Position numbers and translations under genes: made by a program. Below the pieces are notes generated by a model that searched no databases, was not told where the DNA came from, and worked only from the letters and a program-made list of their open reading frames with translations. From Myxococcales bacterium (lineage in GTDB: Bacteria > Myxococcota_A > Polyangia > Polyangiales > Polyangiaceae), in contig JADJQX010000007.1 in the NCBI GenBank assembly GCA_016712525.1, positions 1,798,001 to 1,862,000 on the forward strand: a stretch of DNA of 64,000 nucleotides, written 5' to 3'. Positions within the stretch are counted from its first letter, which is position 1; each line of letters starts with the position of its first letter. Of this stretch, positions 54,682-63,911 are shown piece by piece.

Positions 54682-55554
54682 TCACTCGAGCTTCTTCTCG
54701 GCGTCGGCGTGTGCGCGGGGCGTGAGCTGCGAGTACGTCGCCGAGCAGCGCAAGGCCGCGGCGCCGTCACGGAGCTTGCCCCCGCCGGCCGCGGCCATCT
54801 CGGCCGTTCGTGCGGTGACACACGCTTCGGCGGCGGCCGGGAGATCCCCGACGGCCGAGAGGTCGAGGTCGATGCGCGCGCCACACGAACGACCGGGCAC
54901 ATCGCCCCCGAGCGCGGACTCGAGCCCCGCGCACGCCTCCTTGATGTTGCCCGGTCCGGCGTTCAGCACGGCGTCGGTACGGGCCATGAGCGCCCAGATG
55001 GCCGGCTCGTAGTCGGCCCCCCCGACGGCCGCGACCGAGAGCCCACCGGACGCCAAGAGCCCCGTGACCGCCGCGGCCGCGCCCCCCAAGACAGGGGCGA
55101 CGTGCGGCGAAGGGCTGTCCCCGCCTTCGGACGAGGCGCTGCCCTCCCTGGGTTTTCCGCCTTTTCCTGCGGAGAAGAGCGCGATCGATGCGCCGACGGC
55201 GCCGACGAGGAACGGCACGACCGAGAACGCGAGGCCGCGCCGCGACGACGCGCGAGCCTCGACGGCACCTCCGCGCGAGAGACGTGCCGCGTCCGTCTTG
55301 GAGAGGCCCGAGGCCGCGACGACCGCCTTGGTGCGCGCGAGACCCGCCAGCGTTGCGCCGAACCCCACGAGGCCCGAGGCTCCCGAGAGGAACAGGGCGA
55401 GGCCCGCGAGCAGGCTCGCGCGACGGAGGTCCCGACCACGGACGGCGAGCACGACCGACGACACGCCGAAGACGAGCGCGAACGCCGCGACCAGCACGAC
55501 GACGACACCCGACACACCTCCGCCCCGAAGGACCTCCGACATGGAGGGCACCAT
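54682..55554 (-). CDS. Membrane protein of unknown function
   Basis: A 290-aa protein with four hydrophobic segments (about residues 16-38, 45-72, 107-129 and 153-180) and a C-terminal soluble part of about 105 residues with three cysteines (EACAGLE, RSCGAR, EACVTA) plus LRCSAT. The first two helices vaguely resemble ExbB/MotA-type proteins, but the conserved core is absent. ATG 55554 is used; 55542 is an alternative. It is divergent from the MlaE-type permease gene, 62 bp away, and ends 15 bp from alr. No function is proposed. Confidence 0.7.
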   Translation of the reverse strand: MVPSMSEVLRGGGVSGVVVVLVAAFALVFGVSSVVLAVRGRDLRRASLLAGLALFLSGASGLVGFGATLAGLARTKAVVAASGLSKTDAARLSRGGAVEARASSRRGLAFSVVPFLVGAVGASIALFSAGKGGKPREGSASSEGGDSPSPHVAPVLGGAAAAVTGLLASGGLSVAAVGGADYEPAIWALMARTDAVLNAGPGNIKEACAGLESALGGDVPGRSCGARIDLDLSAVGDLPAAAEACVTARTAEMAAAGGGKLRDGAAALRCSATYSQLTPRAHADAEKKLE

Positions 55555-55616
55555 ACGGGAGACCCCGGGAAAACCTTTGGCCTTTTTCCCCGGTCGAGCT
55601 GCGCTATGGTCGGGGC

Positions 55617-56435
55617 GTGAGTGACGAGACCCCGAGCAAGAGCGCCGGTCCGAACCGGTTCGAGCGCGTCTGGGATTTCGTCACGGCCCCTCCCCTCGCC
55701 TTCCTCGACGACATCGGCGGGACGGCCACCTTGGGGTTTCGTGCGCTCACGTGGCTCTTGCGGCGCCCGTTCCGTTTCACGCAAATCCTCGGCGCGATCG
55801 AGTTCATCGGCGCAGGGTCCATGTTCATCGCGGGGCTCGTCGGCCTCTTCACCGGGATGGCGTTCACCGTCAGCGTCATCGTGGGCTTCCGTCAGTTCTC
55901 GGCCGAGGGCATGGTGGGCGGCGTGGTGGCCCTCGCCCTCGCGAGGGAGCTCGCGCCGGTCCTCGCGGCCGTCGTGGTCACGGCCCGCGCGGGCAGCACG
56001 ATGGCGAGCGAGCTCGGCAACATGCGCGTCACCGAGCAGATCGACGCCATCACCACCATGGGCGTGAGCCCCATTCAATACCTGGTCATGCCCCGCATCG
56101 TGGCGACCACGCTCGTGCTCCCCCTGCTCGGGCTCTTCTTCGCCATCTCCGGCATGGCGGGCGCGTACCTCGTCGCGGTCGTGTGGCAGTCGATCGATCC
56201 GGGGATCTTCTTCGAGCGCATCCGCACCTTCGTGCAGTTCGCGGACATCCGGATGCTCCTCGTGAAGAGCATGCTGTTCGGCGTGGTCGTGAGCACGATC
56301 TGCTGCAACAAGGGGTTCTTCGCGACGGGCGGGGCGCGCGGGGTCGGAGAGGCCACGGCGAAGGCCGTCGTGTCGAGCATCGTCGCCATCTTCGCGTTCG
56401 ACTACGTCGCGACGACCATCATGACGGACATCTGA
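55617..56435 (+). CDS. MlaE-family ABC transporter permease
   Basis: A 272-aa permease of the MlaE/YrbE type, which moves phospholipids between envelope membranes. Several TM segments are present, and the family core is clear: GLFTGMAFTV, ARELAPVLAAVVVTARAGS, MASELGNMRVTEQIDAITTM and GVSPIQYLVMPRI. The GTG at 55617 is the start, before a cytoplasmic helix. The usual partners, the MlaF ATPase and MlaD substrate-binding protein, are not adjacent here: the next genes are a separate ABC exporter on the other strand. Confidence 0.92.
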   Translation: MSDETPSKSAGPNRFERVWDFVTAPPLAFLDDIGGTATLGFRALTWLLRRPFRFTQILGAIEFIGAGSMFIAGLVGLFTGMAFTVSVIVGFRQFSAEGMVGGVVALALARELAPVLAAVVVTARAGSTMASELGNMRVTEQIDAITTMGVSPIQYLVMPRIVATTLVLPLLGLFFAISGMAGAYLVAVVWQSIDPGIFFERIRTFVQFADIRMLLVKSMLFGVVVSTICCNKGFFATGGARGVGEATAKAVVSSIVAIFAFDYVATTIMTDI

Positions 56436-56493
56436 GCGCCCCGAGCGGACTCGGCAACGATCTGCAAACCATCGAAACCACAAGCCTTTCTGC

Positions 56494-58374
56494 TCACCCA
56501 GCGGCGCGCGGAGGCTCCGACGCGCGCCCGACGGTCGCCGCGCGCTCGCGTGCGAACTGCAGCCGGTGGAGCTTCGCGTAGACGCCGCCCTTCCGGAGGA
56601 GCTCGTCGTGCGTGCCCACCTCGACGATACGGCCCTTGTGGAACACGACGATGCGATCGACCGCGCGGATCGTGGAGAGCCGGTGCGCGATGACGATCGC
56701 GGTGCGGTCCTTCATGACGGCGTCGAGGGCCGCCTGCATCTTCTTCTCGGTGTTCGAGTCGATGCTGGCCGTCGCCTCGTCGAGGACGACGATCGGCGTG
56801 TCGCGGTAGAGGGCGCGCGCGAAGGCCACGAGCTGTCGCTCACCGGCGCTGAAGTTCTGGCCACGTTCGTCGACGCGGGCGTCGAGCCCACCACGGCGCT
56901 CGAAGAGCTCGAGGGCGCCGATCTTGCGGAGGGCCGCCTCGGCGCGGCCGCGGTCGGGTTGGTCGTCGGAGATGCCGACGTTCGCGAGCACCGTGCCCGC
57001 GAACAGGAACACGTCTTGCGGGACCACGGCGAAGAGCTCGCGCATCGCGACCCGATCGGCGCCCTTCACGTCCTCTCCGAAGACCCGTACGGCGCCCTCG
57101 GTCGCGTCGTAGAGGCGCAAGGCGAGGCTCGCCACGGTCGACTTTCCGGCGCCCGTCGCGCCGACGAGCGCGATCTTCTCGCCGCGGGCGACGGAGAGGC
57201 AGACGTCATGAAGCACCGTCACACCCGGCTTGTAGCCGAACGTGACGTGATCGAGCTCCAGCGCCGGCACCCCCTCCGCGGGCTCGATGGGCTTCGAGCG
57301 AAGGCCCGCGTCGGCCTCGACGTCCTTCTCGTCGAAGAGCTCGAAGATGCGCTCGGCGCCGCTCATCGCGCTCTGGAGGATGGTGTACCGCTGGGCGAGC
57401 AGGCTCACCGGCTCGAAGAACTGGCGGATGTACTGCGTGAAGGTGACCACGAGGGGGAACGTGATGGTGGGATCGCCCACCTTCGAGAAGCCCGCCCAGA
57501 AGAGCACGCTCGCCACGCACACGGTGCTCACCATCTCGATCGCCGCGTCGAGGATGGCCTCGTAGAAGATGGAGCGCTTGTTCTCGTCCCGGTACGACTC
57601 GTTGATGACGTCGAACTCGCGCTGCATCTTCTCTTCGCGGGCGTAGGCCTGCACCACGGCGATGCCGGCCACCTGCTCGTTCAAGAACGCGTTGAGCCTC
57701 GCGGTCTTCGTGCGGATCTCGCGGAACGCGTCTCGGCTCCTCTTTCGCACGAACCCGACGAGAAACCCCACGAACGGCAGCGCGGCGAACGCGATGAGCG
57801 AGAGCTTCACGTGGAGCGAGAGCATCATGACGACGATGCCCACGAGCCCGAGGAGGTCTCCGATGGCGTTGAGGACTCCGGACGCGAAGAGCTCGCCGAG
57901 GGCGTCGACGTCGGACGTGGCGCGCGTGACGAGCCTGCCCACCGGGGTCTTGTCGAAGTAACGGAGCGACAGGCGTTGGAAGAACGCGAAGACCTCGGCG
58001 CGGAGGTCCGCCATGGCGCGTGCGCCGGCGACCTGCATGACGTACGTCTGAAGGAACGAGAGCACCTGCGCCCCGACGACGAAGAGCGCCAAGAGGACGC
58101 CGTCGCGGAGGAGCGAACCTGCGTCGCCGGCGCCCGCGTGAGCCACCACCCGGCCCATGAGCAGCGGACGAACGAGCTGCGCCGCCGCGAGCACGAAGAG
58201 GAGCACGAGCGACACGACGAGGAGGCGCGCGTGCGGCCGGACGAAGGGCCAGAGCTTCTTCATCAAGGTCGCGTCGACCGTGACCGCGACCTTCTCTTCC
58301 TCGTGATAAGCGTCCGACGTTTTCTTCGACCGTCTCGGCTTACCGATGGCCTTTTTCGGTGCGCGCGTGGTCAC
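56494..58374 (-). CDS. ABC exporter half-transporter with canonical nucleotide site
   Basis: A 626-aa ABC exporter subunit: six TM helices (about residues 45-330) and an ATPase domain (about 375-610). Walker A is GATGAGKST, the signature reads FSAGERQ instead of LSGGQ, Walker B VVLDEATASID retains the catalytic Glu, and the H-loop is AHRLS. The start GTG at 58374 overlaps the stop of the upstream subunit (GTGA), so both make a heterodimer. About 28 basic/charged residues precede TM1. Substrate is unknown; drug or lipid export are both possible. Confidence 0.9.
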   Translation of the reverse strand: MTTRAPKKAIGKPRRSKKTSDAYHEEEKVAVTVDATLMKKLWPFVRPHARLLVVSLVLLFVLAAAQLVRPLLMGRVVAHAGAGDAGSLLRDGVLLALFVVGAQVLSFLQTYVMQVAGARAMADLRAEVFAFFQRLSLRYFDKTPVGRLVTRATSDVDALGELFASGVLNAIGDLLGLVGIVVMMLSLHVKLSLIAFAALPFVGFLVGFVRKRSRDAFREIRTKTARLNAFLNEQVAGIAVVQAYAREEKMQREFDVINESYRDENKRSIFYEAILDAAIEMVSTVCVASVLFWAGFSKVGDPTITFPLVVTFTQYIRQFFEPVSLLAQRYTILQSAMSGAERIFELFDEKDVEADAGLRSKPIEPAEGVPALELDHVTFGYKPGVTVLHDVCLSVARGEKIALVGATGAGKSTVASLALRLYDATEGAVRVFGEDVKGADRVAMRELFAVVPQDVFLFAGTVLANVGISDDQPDRGRAEAALRKIGALELFERRGGLDARVDERGQNFSAGERQLVAFARALYRDTPIVVLDEATASIDSNTEKKMQAALDAVMKDRTAIVIAHRLSTIRAVDRIVVFHKGRIVEVGTHDELLRKGGVYAKLHRLQFARERAATVGRASEPPRAAG

Positions 58375-60185
58375 GAGGCACCTCCGCCCGAAGGCTCGTC
58401 GAGGTCGATGTCGAGGAGCGCCCGCTCGGCCGACTGCTCCTCGGCGAAGGCCGCGTAGAGGCCCCCCGCGGCGACGAGCTCGTCGTGGGTGCCACGCTCG
58501 AGCACGCGGCCCTCGTCGAGCACGAGGACGTGGTCGCATCGGGCGGCCGCCGCCACGCGATGCGTGACGAGCACGAGGGTGCATTTTTCGGCGTGCCGCG
58601 AGATCGTGTCGAGGATCGCGGCCTCCGTCTTCGCGTCGACGGCCGAGAGCGGGTCGTCGAGCACGAGGATCCGCGGGGTGCGGGCGAAGGCACGCGCGAG
58701 GGCGATGCGTTGTTTCTGGCCGCCCGAGAGCTGCACGCCGCGCTCGCCGACCACGGTGTCGTAGCCGTCCGGGAGGCCCGTGGCCTCGTTGTGGACCTCG
58801 GCGTCGCGGGCCGCCGCCACGATGGCGTCACGGGCCGCGTCGGACTCGGTCTCGGGGAGGGAGAAGCCGATGTTGTCGCTCACGGTGCTCGAGAACAAAA
58901 ACGCGTCTTGTTGGGCGTACCCGACGCTCTGACGGAGGTACGGGAGCGGGAGGTCGCACACGTCGACCCCGTCGAACGACACGGCCCCGGCGGGCGTCGG
59001 CAGGAGCCGCGCGAGGAGCATGGCGAGGGTCGATTTGCCCGCCCCCGTGCGGCCCATCACCGCCAGCGATTTTCCGGCCTCGAGCGCGAACGAGACGTCG
59101 TCGAGGACATGGGTCTTCCCCTCGCCGTAGGAGAACGAGAGGCCTCGGACGTCGAGCCGCCCCTCGGGCGACGACGGGGGCTTCGCCTCGCCGGAGACGA
59201 TCTCGGGGCGCTCGCGGAAGATCTCCTCGAGGCGCGCGAAGCCCGCGCGGCCGCGCTGGATGATGGCCACCGAGAAGCCGACCGCGATCATGGGCCAGGT
59301 CATGCGCCCGAACGCGAGCCAGAACGCGAAGAAGGATCCCTTCGAGAGCTCCCCGGCGAGGAGGAGCTTCGCCCCGTACCAGAAGAACGCGAGCAGACCG
59401 AGCGACGCGGCGGCGCCGATGGACGGCCCCATGAGGCCGCGCAGCCGCGCGAGGCCGAGGCTCGCCTCGAGATACGCCTGGTTCGCCTCGTGGAATCGGC
59501 GGCCCTCACGGCGCTCGAGCGCGAAGCTCCGCACGACGCGCACGCCCGCTAGGTTATTTTGCAGGACCTCCGAGAGGCGACCGAGCGTGTCTTGGTTCGC
59601 CTTCGTGCGGGTGTAGAGCTGGCGGCTCACGCTCCGCCCCATGAGCACGATCACGGGGAGCATGACGAACGAGACCAGGGTGAGCTTGCCCGAGATGCTG
59701 ATCATCACCTGCAGGGCGCTCGCGAACGCGAAGACGACGTTGACGAGGTTCAAGATCCCGAAGCCGAAGAGGAGCCTCACCTGGAGGAGATCCCCCGAGC
59801 TTCGGCTCATGATCTCGCCGGCCGAGAGCTTGCGGTAGAACGCGGCGCCGAGGGTGTGGAGGTGCTCGAGCAGCTCGGCGCGGAGCTCGTACTCGACGTC
59901 CCTCCCGGCGTTGAAGATGTAGTACCGGCTCGAGATGCGCGTGACGAGGGCGACCACCGCGAGCCCGAACATGGTCACGCACGCCGCCCACGGGAACGAC
60001 GAGCCCTCGCCGAAGATGCGATCGATCGCCGTCTTCGACAGCCAGTCGATCCGGTTCATCGCGAGCTGGAAGATCGCGAGCATCGCCCCACCGGCCAGAT
60101 AGGCCGAGGTCTTCCCCACGAGCTGCCCGCGGAGGGTGCGCGGGAATTTCGTCGGGGCGATGGCGTTGGCCGGTGGGTCGGACAC
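58371..60185 (-). CDS. ABC exporter half-transporter with degenerate catalytic site
   Basis: A 604-aa ABC exporter subunit with six TM helices (about residues 30-320) and an ATPase domain (about 350-580). Walker A is GRTGAGKST, the signature LSGGQKQR, and the H-loop THRVA, but Walker B reads LVLDDPLSAVD, with Asp for the catalytic Glu. This is the pattern of the non-hydrolysing half in heterodimers such as TM287/288 and LmrCD. It starts at GTG 60185 and is coupled to the second subunit by a 4-bp overlap. Confidence 0.92.
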   Translation of the reverse strand: MSDPPANAIAPTKFPRTLRGQLVGKTSAYLAGGAMLAIFQLAMNRIDWLSKTAIDRIFGEGSSFPWAACVTMFGLAVVALVTRISSRYYIFNAGRDVEYELRAELLEHLHTLGAAFYRKLSAGEIMSRSSGDLLQVRLLFGFGILNLVNVVFAFASALQVMISISGKLTLVSFVMLPVIVLMGRSVSRQLYTRTKANQDTLGRLSEVLQNNLAGVRVVRSFALERREGRRFHEANQAYLEASLGLARLRGLMGPSIGAAASLGLLAFFWYGAKLLLAGELSKGSFFAFWLAFGRMTWPMIAVGFSVAIIQRGRAGFARLEEIFRERPEIVSGEAKPPSSPEGRLDVRGLSFSYGEGKTHVLDDVSFALEAGKSLAVMGRTGAGKSTLAMLLARLLPTPAGAVSFDGVDVCDLPLPYLRQSVGYAQQDAFLFSSTVSDNIGFSLPETESDAARDAIVAAARDAEVHNEATGLPDGYDTVVGERGVQLSGGQKQRIALARAFARTPRILVLDDPLSAVDAKTEAAILDTISRHAEKCTLVLVTHRVAAAARCDHVLVLDEGRVLERGTHDELVAAGGLYAAFAEEQSAERALLDIDLDEPSGGGAS

Positions 60186-60269
60186 GTACCCGGCTATTAG
60201 CCAACGCCTAGGTCGCGCGCTCGAAAAAAACGTACGATGATCGCGTAAGGATCCGTAAACACGGCGATT

Positions 60270-61454
60270 TCAGCGAGGCCCGAGCTTCCGGTGGGAGGAC
60301 GGGAGCGTGGTGCGTCGTTTCCCTTTCGGCGCGCACACGACGAGCTCGCTCACCGGCACACGCGTCACGAGGAGGCCCATCGACACCTTCGCCTCGCCCG
60401 TCGCCGACAGGTCGACCACGTGCCCTTCGCGCCCCGAGAACGGGCCCGAGAGCACGTGCACGCGGGCCCCTCGCTCGACGGGCGCCGTCGGATCCGTGTC
60501 GAGCATCCGCGGCGGGCGACGAGGGATGCGCCTCTCGATGCGCGCCGGCGGCGCGGAGTAGACACGCTCCGGCTCGGCGGCCGAGGCCTTCGGCACGAGC
60601 GAGGGGCGCTCTCGTCGTGTGCGGGGCTCGTCGTCGCGTGGAGGCCGGCGCGCGGGCCTTTCGCTCGGAACGGGAGAGGTGTCGTCCTCGGGCTCGTCCT
60701 TCGCGTGGCGCTCGCGACGGGCCTCGAACCGCGCGAGGAGCCCGAGCACGTCGTTGTCGTCGGCCCAAGCGACGAGCTTTCCCACCGACGAAATGGCGGT
60801 GACGGCGTCCTCGAGGGCCTCGCCGATGTCGTCCTTGAACGAGACCACGTCGGCCTTGGCGATGCGGAAGCGAATCCGAAACGCCGACTGCTCGACCCTC
60901 GCCCGCTCGCACAACGCGCGGAGATCCTCGGCCGTCGCGCGGTGGGCAGGCACGGCGGGCATCCCCGGCGCGGAGATCTCGAACGCTTCGGGCAAGAGCT
61001 CCAAGGCCGAGGTCAGCTCGAGCAGCGCCGTCGGATCGGCGAGCCGGGCCCGCAGGTTCTCGAGGTCGACCCACGCACGCGCGAACACCTCGACGCGCAG
61101 CTCGATGGCCTCGAAGTACACGACGAGCGCGACGTGCAGGTGCGGCAGGTACGGGGCCTCGCCCATCCGTGGCCGGAGCGTGCGGGTCCCCTCGGCGAGC
61201 TCTTCGAGCGTCTTCCGCGCGAACCGCTCGCGCACGAACACGACCCCCGAGCCGTCGCCTTCGGGGTCGCGGACGGCGTGCACCTCGACCGCGCCGATCC
61301 GCTCCGAGAGGCGCGAAGCGACCTGCGCGCCCCACGAGAAGAGCCTCCCCTCGATGGACTTTCGGGCCCGCGCGGGGGACTGCGGGAGGGTGGCGACGAA
61401 GTCCTCGTCCGAGAGGCGGAGCGGCGCGCTCCGAGGGACGGCAGGCGATTTCAT
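60270..61454 (-). CDS. KOW-motif protein of unknown function
   Basis: A 394-aa protein. The first 260 residues form a helix- and strand-rich domain I do not recognise (LRLSDEDFVATLPQSPARA, RFRIAKADVVSFKDDIGEAL). A Pro/Arg-rich linker (about 265-335) follows, then a C-terminal KOW-like segment (about 338-385; GARVHVLSGPFSGREGHVVD) like those in NusG/Spt5 and ribosomal proteins, which bind RNA or RNA polymerase. A nucleic-acid role is plausible. It is a single gene, 84 bp upstream of the ABC exporter on the same strand. Confidence 0.72.
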   Translation of the reverse strand: MKSPAVPRSAPLRLSDEDFVATLPQSPARARKSIEGRLFSWGAQVASRLSERIGAVEVHAVRDPEGDGSGVVFVRERFARKTLEELAEGTRTLRPRMGEAPYLPHLHVALVVYFEAIELRVEVFARAWVDLENLRARLADPTALLELTSALELLPEAFEISAPGMPAVPAHRATAEDLRALCERARVEQSAFRIRFRIAKADVVSFKDDIGEALEDAVTAISSVGKLVAWADDNDVLGLLARFEARRERHAKDEPEDDTSPVPSERPARRPPRDDEPRTRRERPSLVPKASAAEPERVYSAPPARIERRIPRRPPRMLDTDPTAPVERGARVHVLSGPFSGREGHVVDLSATGEAKVSMGLLVTRVPVSELVVCAPKGKRRTTLPSSHRKLGPR

Positions 61455-61520
61455 GGACGGAAGGTTCCGAGCAGAATGAGGCCGATACGGGCCTCGAAGA
61501 TACGGCAGATGCCCCCCGAG

Positions 61521-62372
61521 TCAATCGCCCTCGGCCGCGCGCGCGCGGACGAACAACGCGCGGACTTTGCCACGAAGCGTACGCTCGCGCCCGACGACCC
61601 GAAAGAGCGCCCGCCACGGGGCGACGTTCGCCTCGAGGGGGAGCACGGGGGACTCCTCGCCGACGACCCCGAAGGTCGGCTCTGCCGTGTACGGCGCGAA
61701 CGTCCCGAAGAGGCGATCGAACACGAGGAGGACGCCCCCGAAGTTCTTGTCGACGTAGGCGGACTCGGCGCCGTGATGCACGCGGTGGAAGACGGGGGCG
61801 TTGAAGACCCGTCCCGGACCGAGGGCAAAGAGCGTGCGCGCGTGGAGGCCGAAGAGGAGGACGGCGTGGGCGGTAGAGACGGCCGCGTAGAGGCGCGTGG
61901 AGACGCCGAGCGGCGCGAGGGACGCATGGAAAAAGGCGGTCGCCACGGAGGCGAGCGCGCCGACGCGGAAAGAAACGGAGAGGTTATAGTCGCGCGATTG
62001 GTGGTGCACCGCGTGGATGGCCCAGAGCACGGGCACGGCGTGCTCCACACGATGCTGCACGTAGTAGACGAAATCGATCGCGACGAACGCGAGCACGAAC
62101 GCCCAGGGTGAATCGTCGAGCTTCCAGGGGACGAGCCGCGCCGCGAAGGCGAAGACCCCGACGAGCGCGCCACGGAGCACGACCTGCGACGCGAGGAAGA
62201 CGAGCCCGACCCCGACGTTCGACAGCGTCTGACGGATCGAGCCGCGCCCGCGAAAGAACGCGCGGACGCTCGGCGAGAGCGCCGCGGCGACGAGCACCGG
62301 GAGGGCCGCGGCGACGACCAACACGGCGAGAGTGACGCGCTCCGTGGGGCTCACGCTCGAACGGTAGCCCAC
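61521..62372 (-). CDS. Sterol desaturase / fatty acid hydroxylase family protein
   Basis: A 283-aa membrane di-iron hydroxylase. Three His clusters are present: HRVEH (107-111), HAVHH (120-124) and HRVHH (196-200), matching HxxxH and HxxHH of the superfamily. Several TM helices surround them. It should hydroxylate or desaturate a lipid using O2. GTG 62372 is used; GTG 62354 is an alternative. It is 13 bp downstream of an acyl-CoA ligase gene, so the two probably act on the same lipid. Confidence 0.87.
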   Translation of the reverse strand: MGYRSSVSPTERVTLAVLVVAAALPVLVAAALSPSVRAFFRGRGSIRQTLSNVGVGLVFLASQVVLRGALVGVFAFAARLVPWKLDDSPWAFVLAFVAIDFVYYVQHRVEHAVPVLWAIHAVHHQSRDYNLSVSFRVGALASVATAFFHASLAPLGVSTRLYAAVSTAHAVLLFGLHARTLFALGPGRVFNAPVFHRVHHGAESAYVDKNFGGVLLVFDRLFGTFAPYTAEPTFGVVGEESPVLPLEANVAPWRALFRVVGRERTLRGKVRALFVRARAAEGD

Positions 62373-62385
62373 GTGGCCACGGAGC

Positions 62386-63786
62386 TCACCTCGCGAGCTT
62401 CTTGAGCTCGCCGATCGCGACCTTGCCGTTCGACGTCCGCGGGAGCTCGGCCAGCGTCACGAACTTGAGCGGGCGCTTCGCGGGCGGCAGCTTCTCGCGC
62501 GACAGAGCGCGGAGGGCCGGAATCGCGGACTCGTCGGCCTCCACGAACGCCCAGAGCGCGTTTCCGAGATCGTCGTGAGGGACCGCGATGACGGCCGCGT
62601 CTCGCACCCCCTCGGCGGTGCGCATGTACGCCGCGACTTCTTCGACCGAAACGCGTTCTCCCCCACACTTCACGACACCGTCTTTTCGACCTTCGACGAA
62701 TACGAACCCACGTTCGTCGACGTACCCGGCGTCTCCGCTCCGGAGCGTCCCGTCGGAGAGCACCTTGGCGGTCGCCTCCGGGTCGTCCATGTAGCCGAGC
62801 ATGACCGAGGGGCCACGCACCGCGATCTCACCGTGCGCCCCTGGGCCGAGGCGATTTCCGGCCTCGTCGACGGCGAACACCTCGACGCCCGCGATGGCCC
62901 TGCCCGCGGAGCCCTCGGCGTACGCAGGCTCCGCGTCGGACACGGCGGTGACACGCGGGGAGGCCTCGGTGAGGCCGTACTGGTTGAAGCGGATCGCGTC
63001 GGGGAACGCTTGTTTGACGAGATCCCGCGTGAGTCCGTCTTGCGAGGCGCCCGCGGACGCGACGTAGCCGAGCTTGGGAGCGCGCGCCGCGGCGATGGCC
63101 GACTTCGCGATGAGGCGGAGGGACGGAGGCACGCTCGAGAGGCCGTCGACGCCGTGCTCGACCATCGCCTCGACGAGCTTCGCCGGGTACATGACGTCCG
63201 ACAGGATGACCAGCGTTCCGCCGACCGCGAGCGTCGTGAGCGCCTGCCCGACGAGGCCGTAGCTGTACGAGAGGGGCAGCACGATGCCCGTCGTCGAGAA
63301 GCGCGCGATGGGGAGGTAGGCGTTGATGGCCTCGACGTTGTGCGCGATCCCCGACGCGAGGAGGAGCACGCCCTTCGGCTGAGCCGACGAGCCCGACGTG
63401 AAGAGCACGAGCCCGAGCCGCGGGTCGAAGGTGCGGGCTGGGACTTCGGTCGGGAGCTCCCGTGGAGCCCCGGTCTCGTCGACACCGACGGCGAGCGTCG
63501 TGACCCCCACGCGGCGTGCCCCCTGGAGCGGCAGCGCGTCTCCGGCGCGCGCGTCGAGCGGTACGACGATCGCACCCGCGCGCCACGCCGCGAGCGCCAA
63601 GAGGAGGTACTCCGTGGGATCCTTGGCGGCCACTCCGACGGCCTTGCCCGGGCCCGCGCCACGCCGAGTGAGCTCGTCCGCGAGGCGCCCGCACCGCTCG
63701 TGCAGCTCGGCATAGGTGACCTTGGCGCCGTTCGCGCGGACGATCGCCGGACGGTCGTCGCGGCGCGCTACGAGGGAGTAGAGCAT
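62386..63786 (-). CDS. AMP-dependent acyl-CoA ligase
   Basis: A 466-aa adenylate-forming enzyme, somewhat short for the class. The ATP loop is unusual, FTSGSSAQPKGVL (common form TSGTTGxPKG). NQYGLTEAS, SGDAGYVDERG, GRKDGVVKCGGERVS and the C-terminal Lys in RTSNGKVAIGE are otherwise normal. It activates a carboxylic acid, probably as substrate for the adjacent hydroxylase or another lipid pathway. It is divergent from the gene starting at 63912, with an operator-like palindrome and promoter between them. Confidence 0.9.
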   Translation of the reverse strand: MLYSLVARRDDRPAIVRANGAKVTYAELHERCGRLADELTRRGAGPGKAVGVAAKDPTEYLLLALAAWRAGAIVVPLDARAGDALPLQGARRVGVTTLAVGVDETGAPRELPTEVPARTFDPRLGLVLFTSGSSAQPKGVLLLASGIAHNVEAINAYLPIARFSTTGIVLPLSYSYGLVGQALTTLAVGGTLVILSDVMYPAKLVEAMVEHGVDGLSSVPPSLRLIAKSAIAAARAPKLGYVASAGASQDGLTRDLVKQAFPDAIRFNQYGLTEASPRVTAVSDAEPAYAEGSAGRAIAGVEVFAVDEAGNRLGPGAHGEIAVRGPSVMLGYMDDPEATAKVLSDGTLRSGDAGYVDERGFVFVEGRKDGVVKCGGERVSVEEVAAYMRTAEGVRDAAVIAVPHDDLGNALWAFVEADESAIPALRALSREKLPPAKRPLKFVTLAELPRTSNGKVAIGELKKLAR

Positions 63787-63840
63787 GCGGCGATGCTACT
63801 CAGCATCGCGCGCCCTGGCGACGACGACCGAGCCACCCGA

Positions 63841-63859
63841 TGTAGGCAACCATCCTACA
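63841..63859. promoter_or_regulatory. Palindromic operator-like site between divergent genes
   Basis: TGTAGG (63841-63846) and CCTACA (63854-63859) are exact inverted repeats with a 7-base spacer, inside the 125-bp divergent region. The layout fits a dimeric repressor such as a TetR-family regulator of lipid genes. Prediction from symmetry only. Confidence 0.45.
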
Positions 63860-63875
63860 CCAATAACGCACCGGG

Positions 63876-63904
63876 TTGACGCATCGCGTTGCCGTTCCTA
63901 GGTT
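63876..63904 (+). promoter_or_regulatory. Candidate promoter for the gene at 63912
   Basis: TTGACG (63876-63881) and TAGGTT (63899-63904) with 17-base spacing, just downstream of the palindrome. The -10 element lies only 7 bases from the ATG, so transcripts would have almost no leader, or another start codon is used. Confidence 0.35.
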
Positions 63905-63911
63905 CAGGTGC

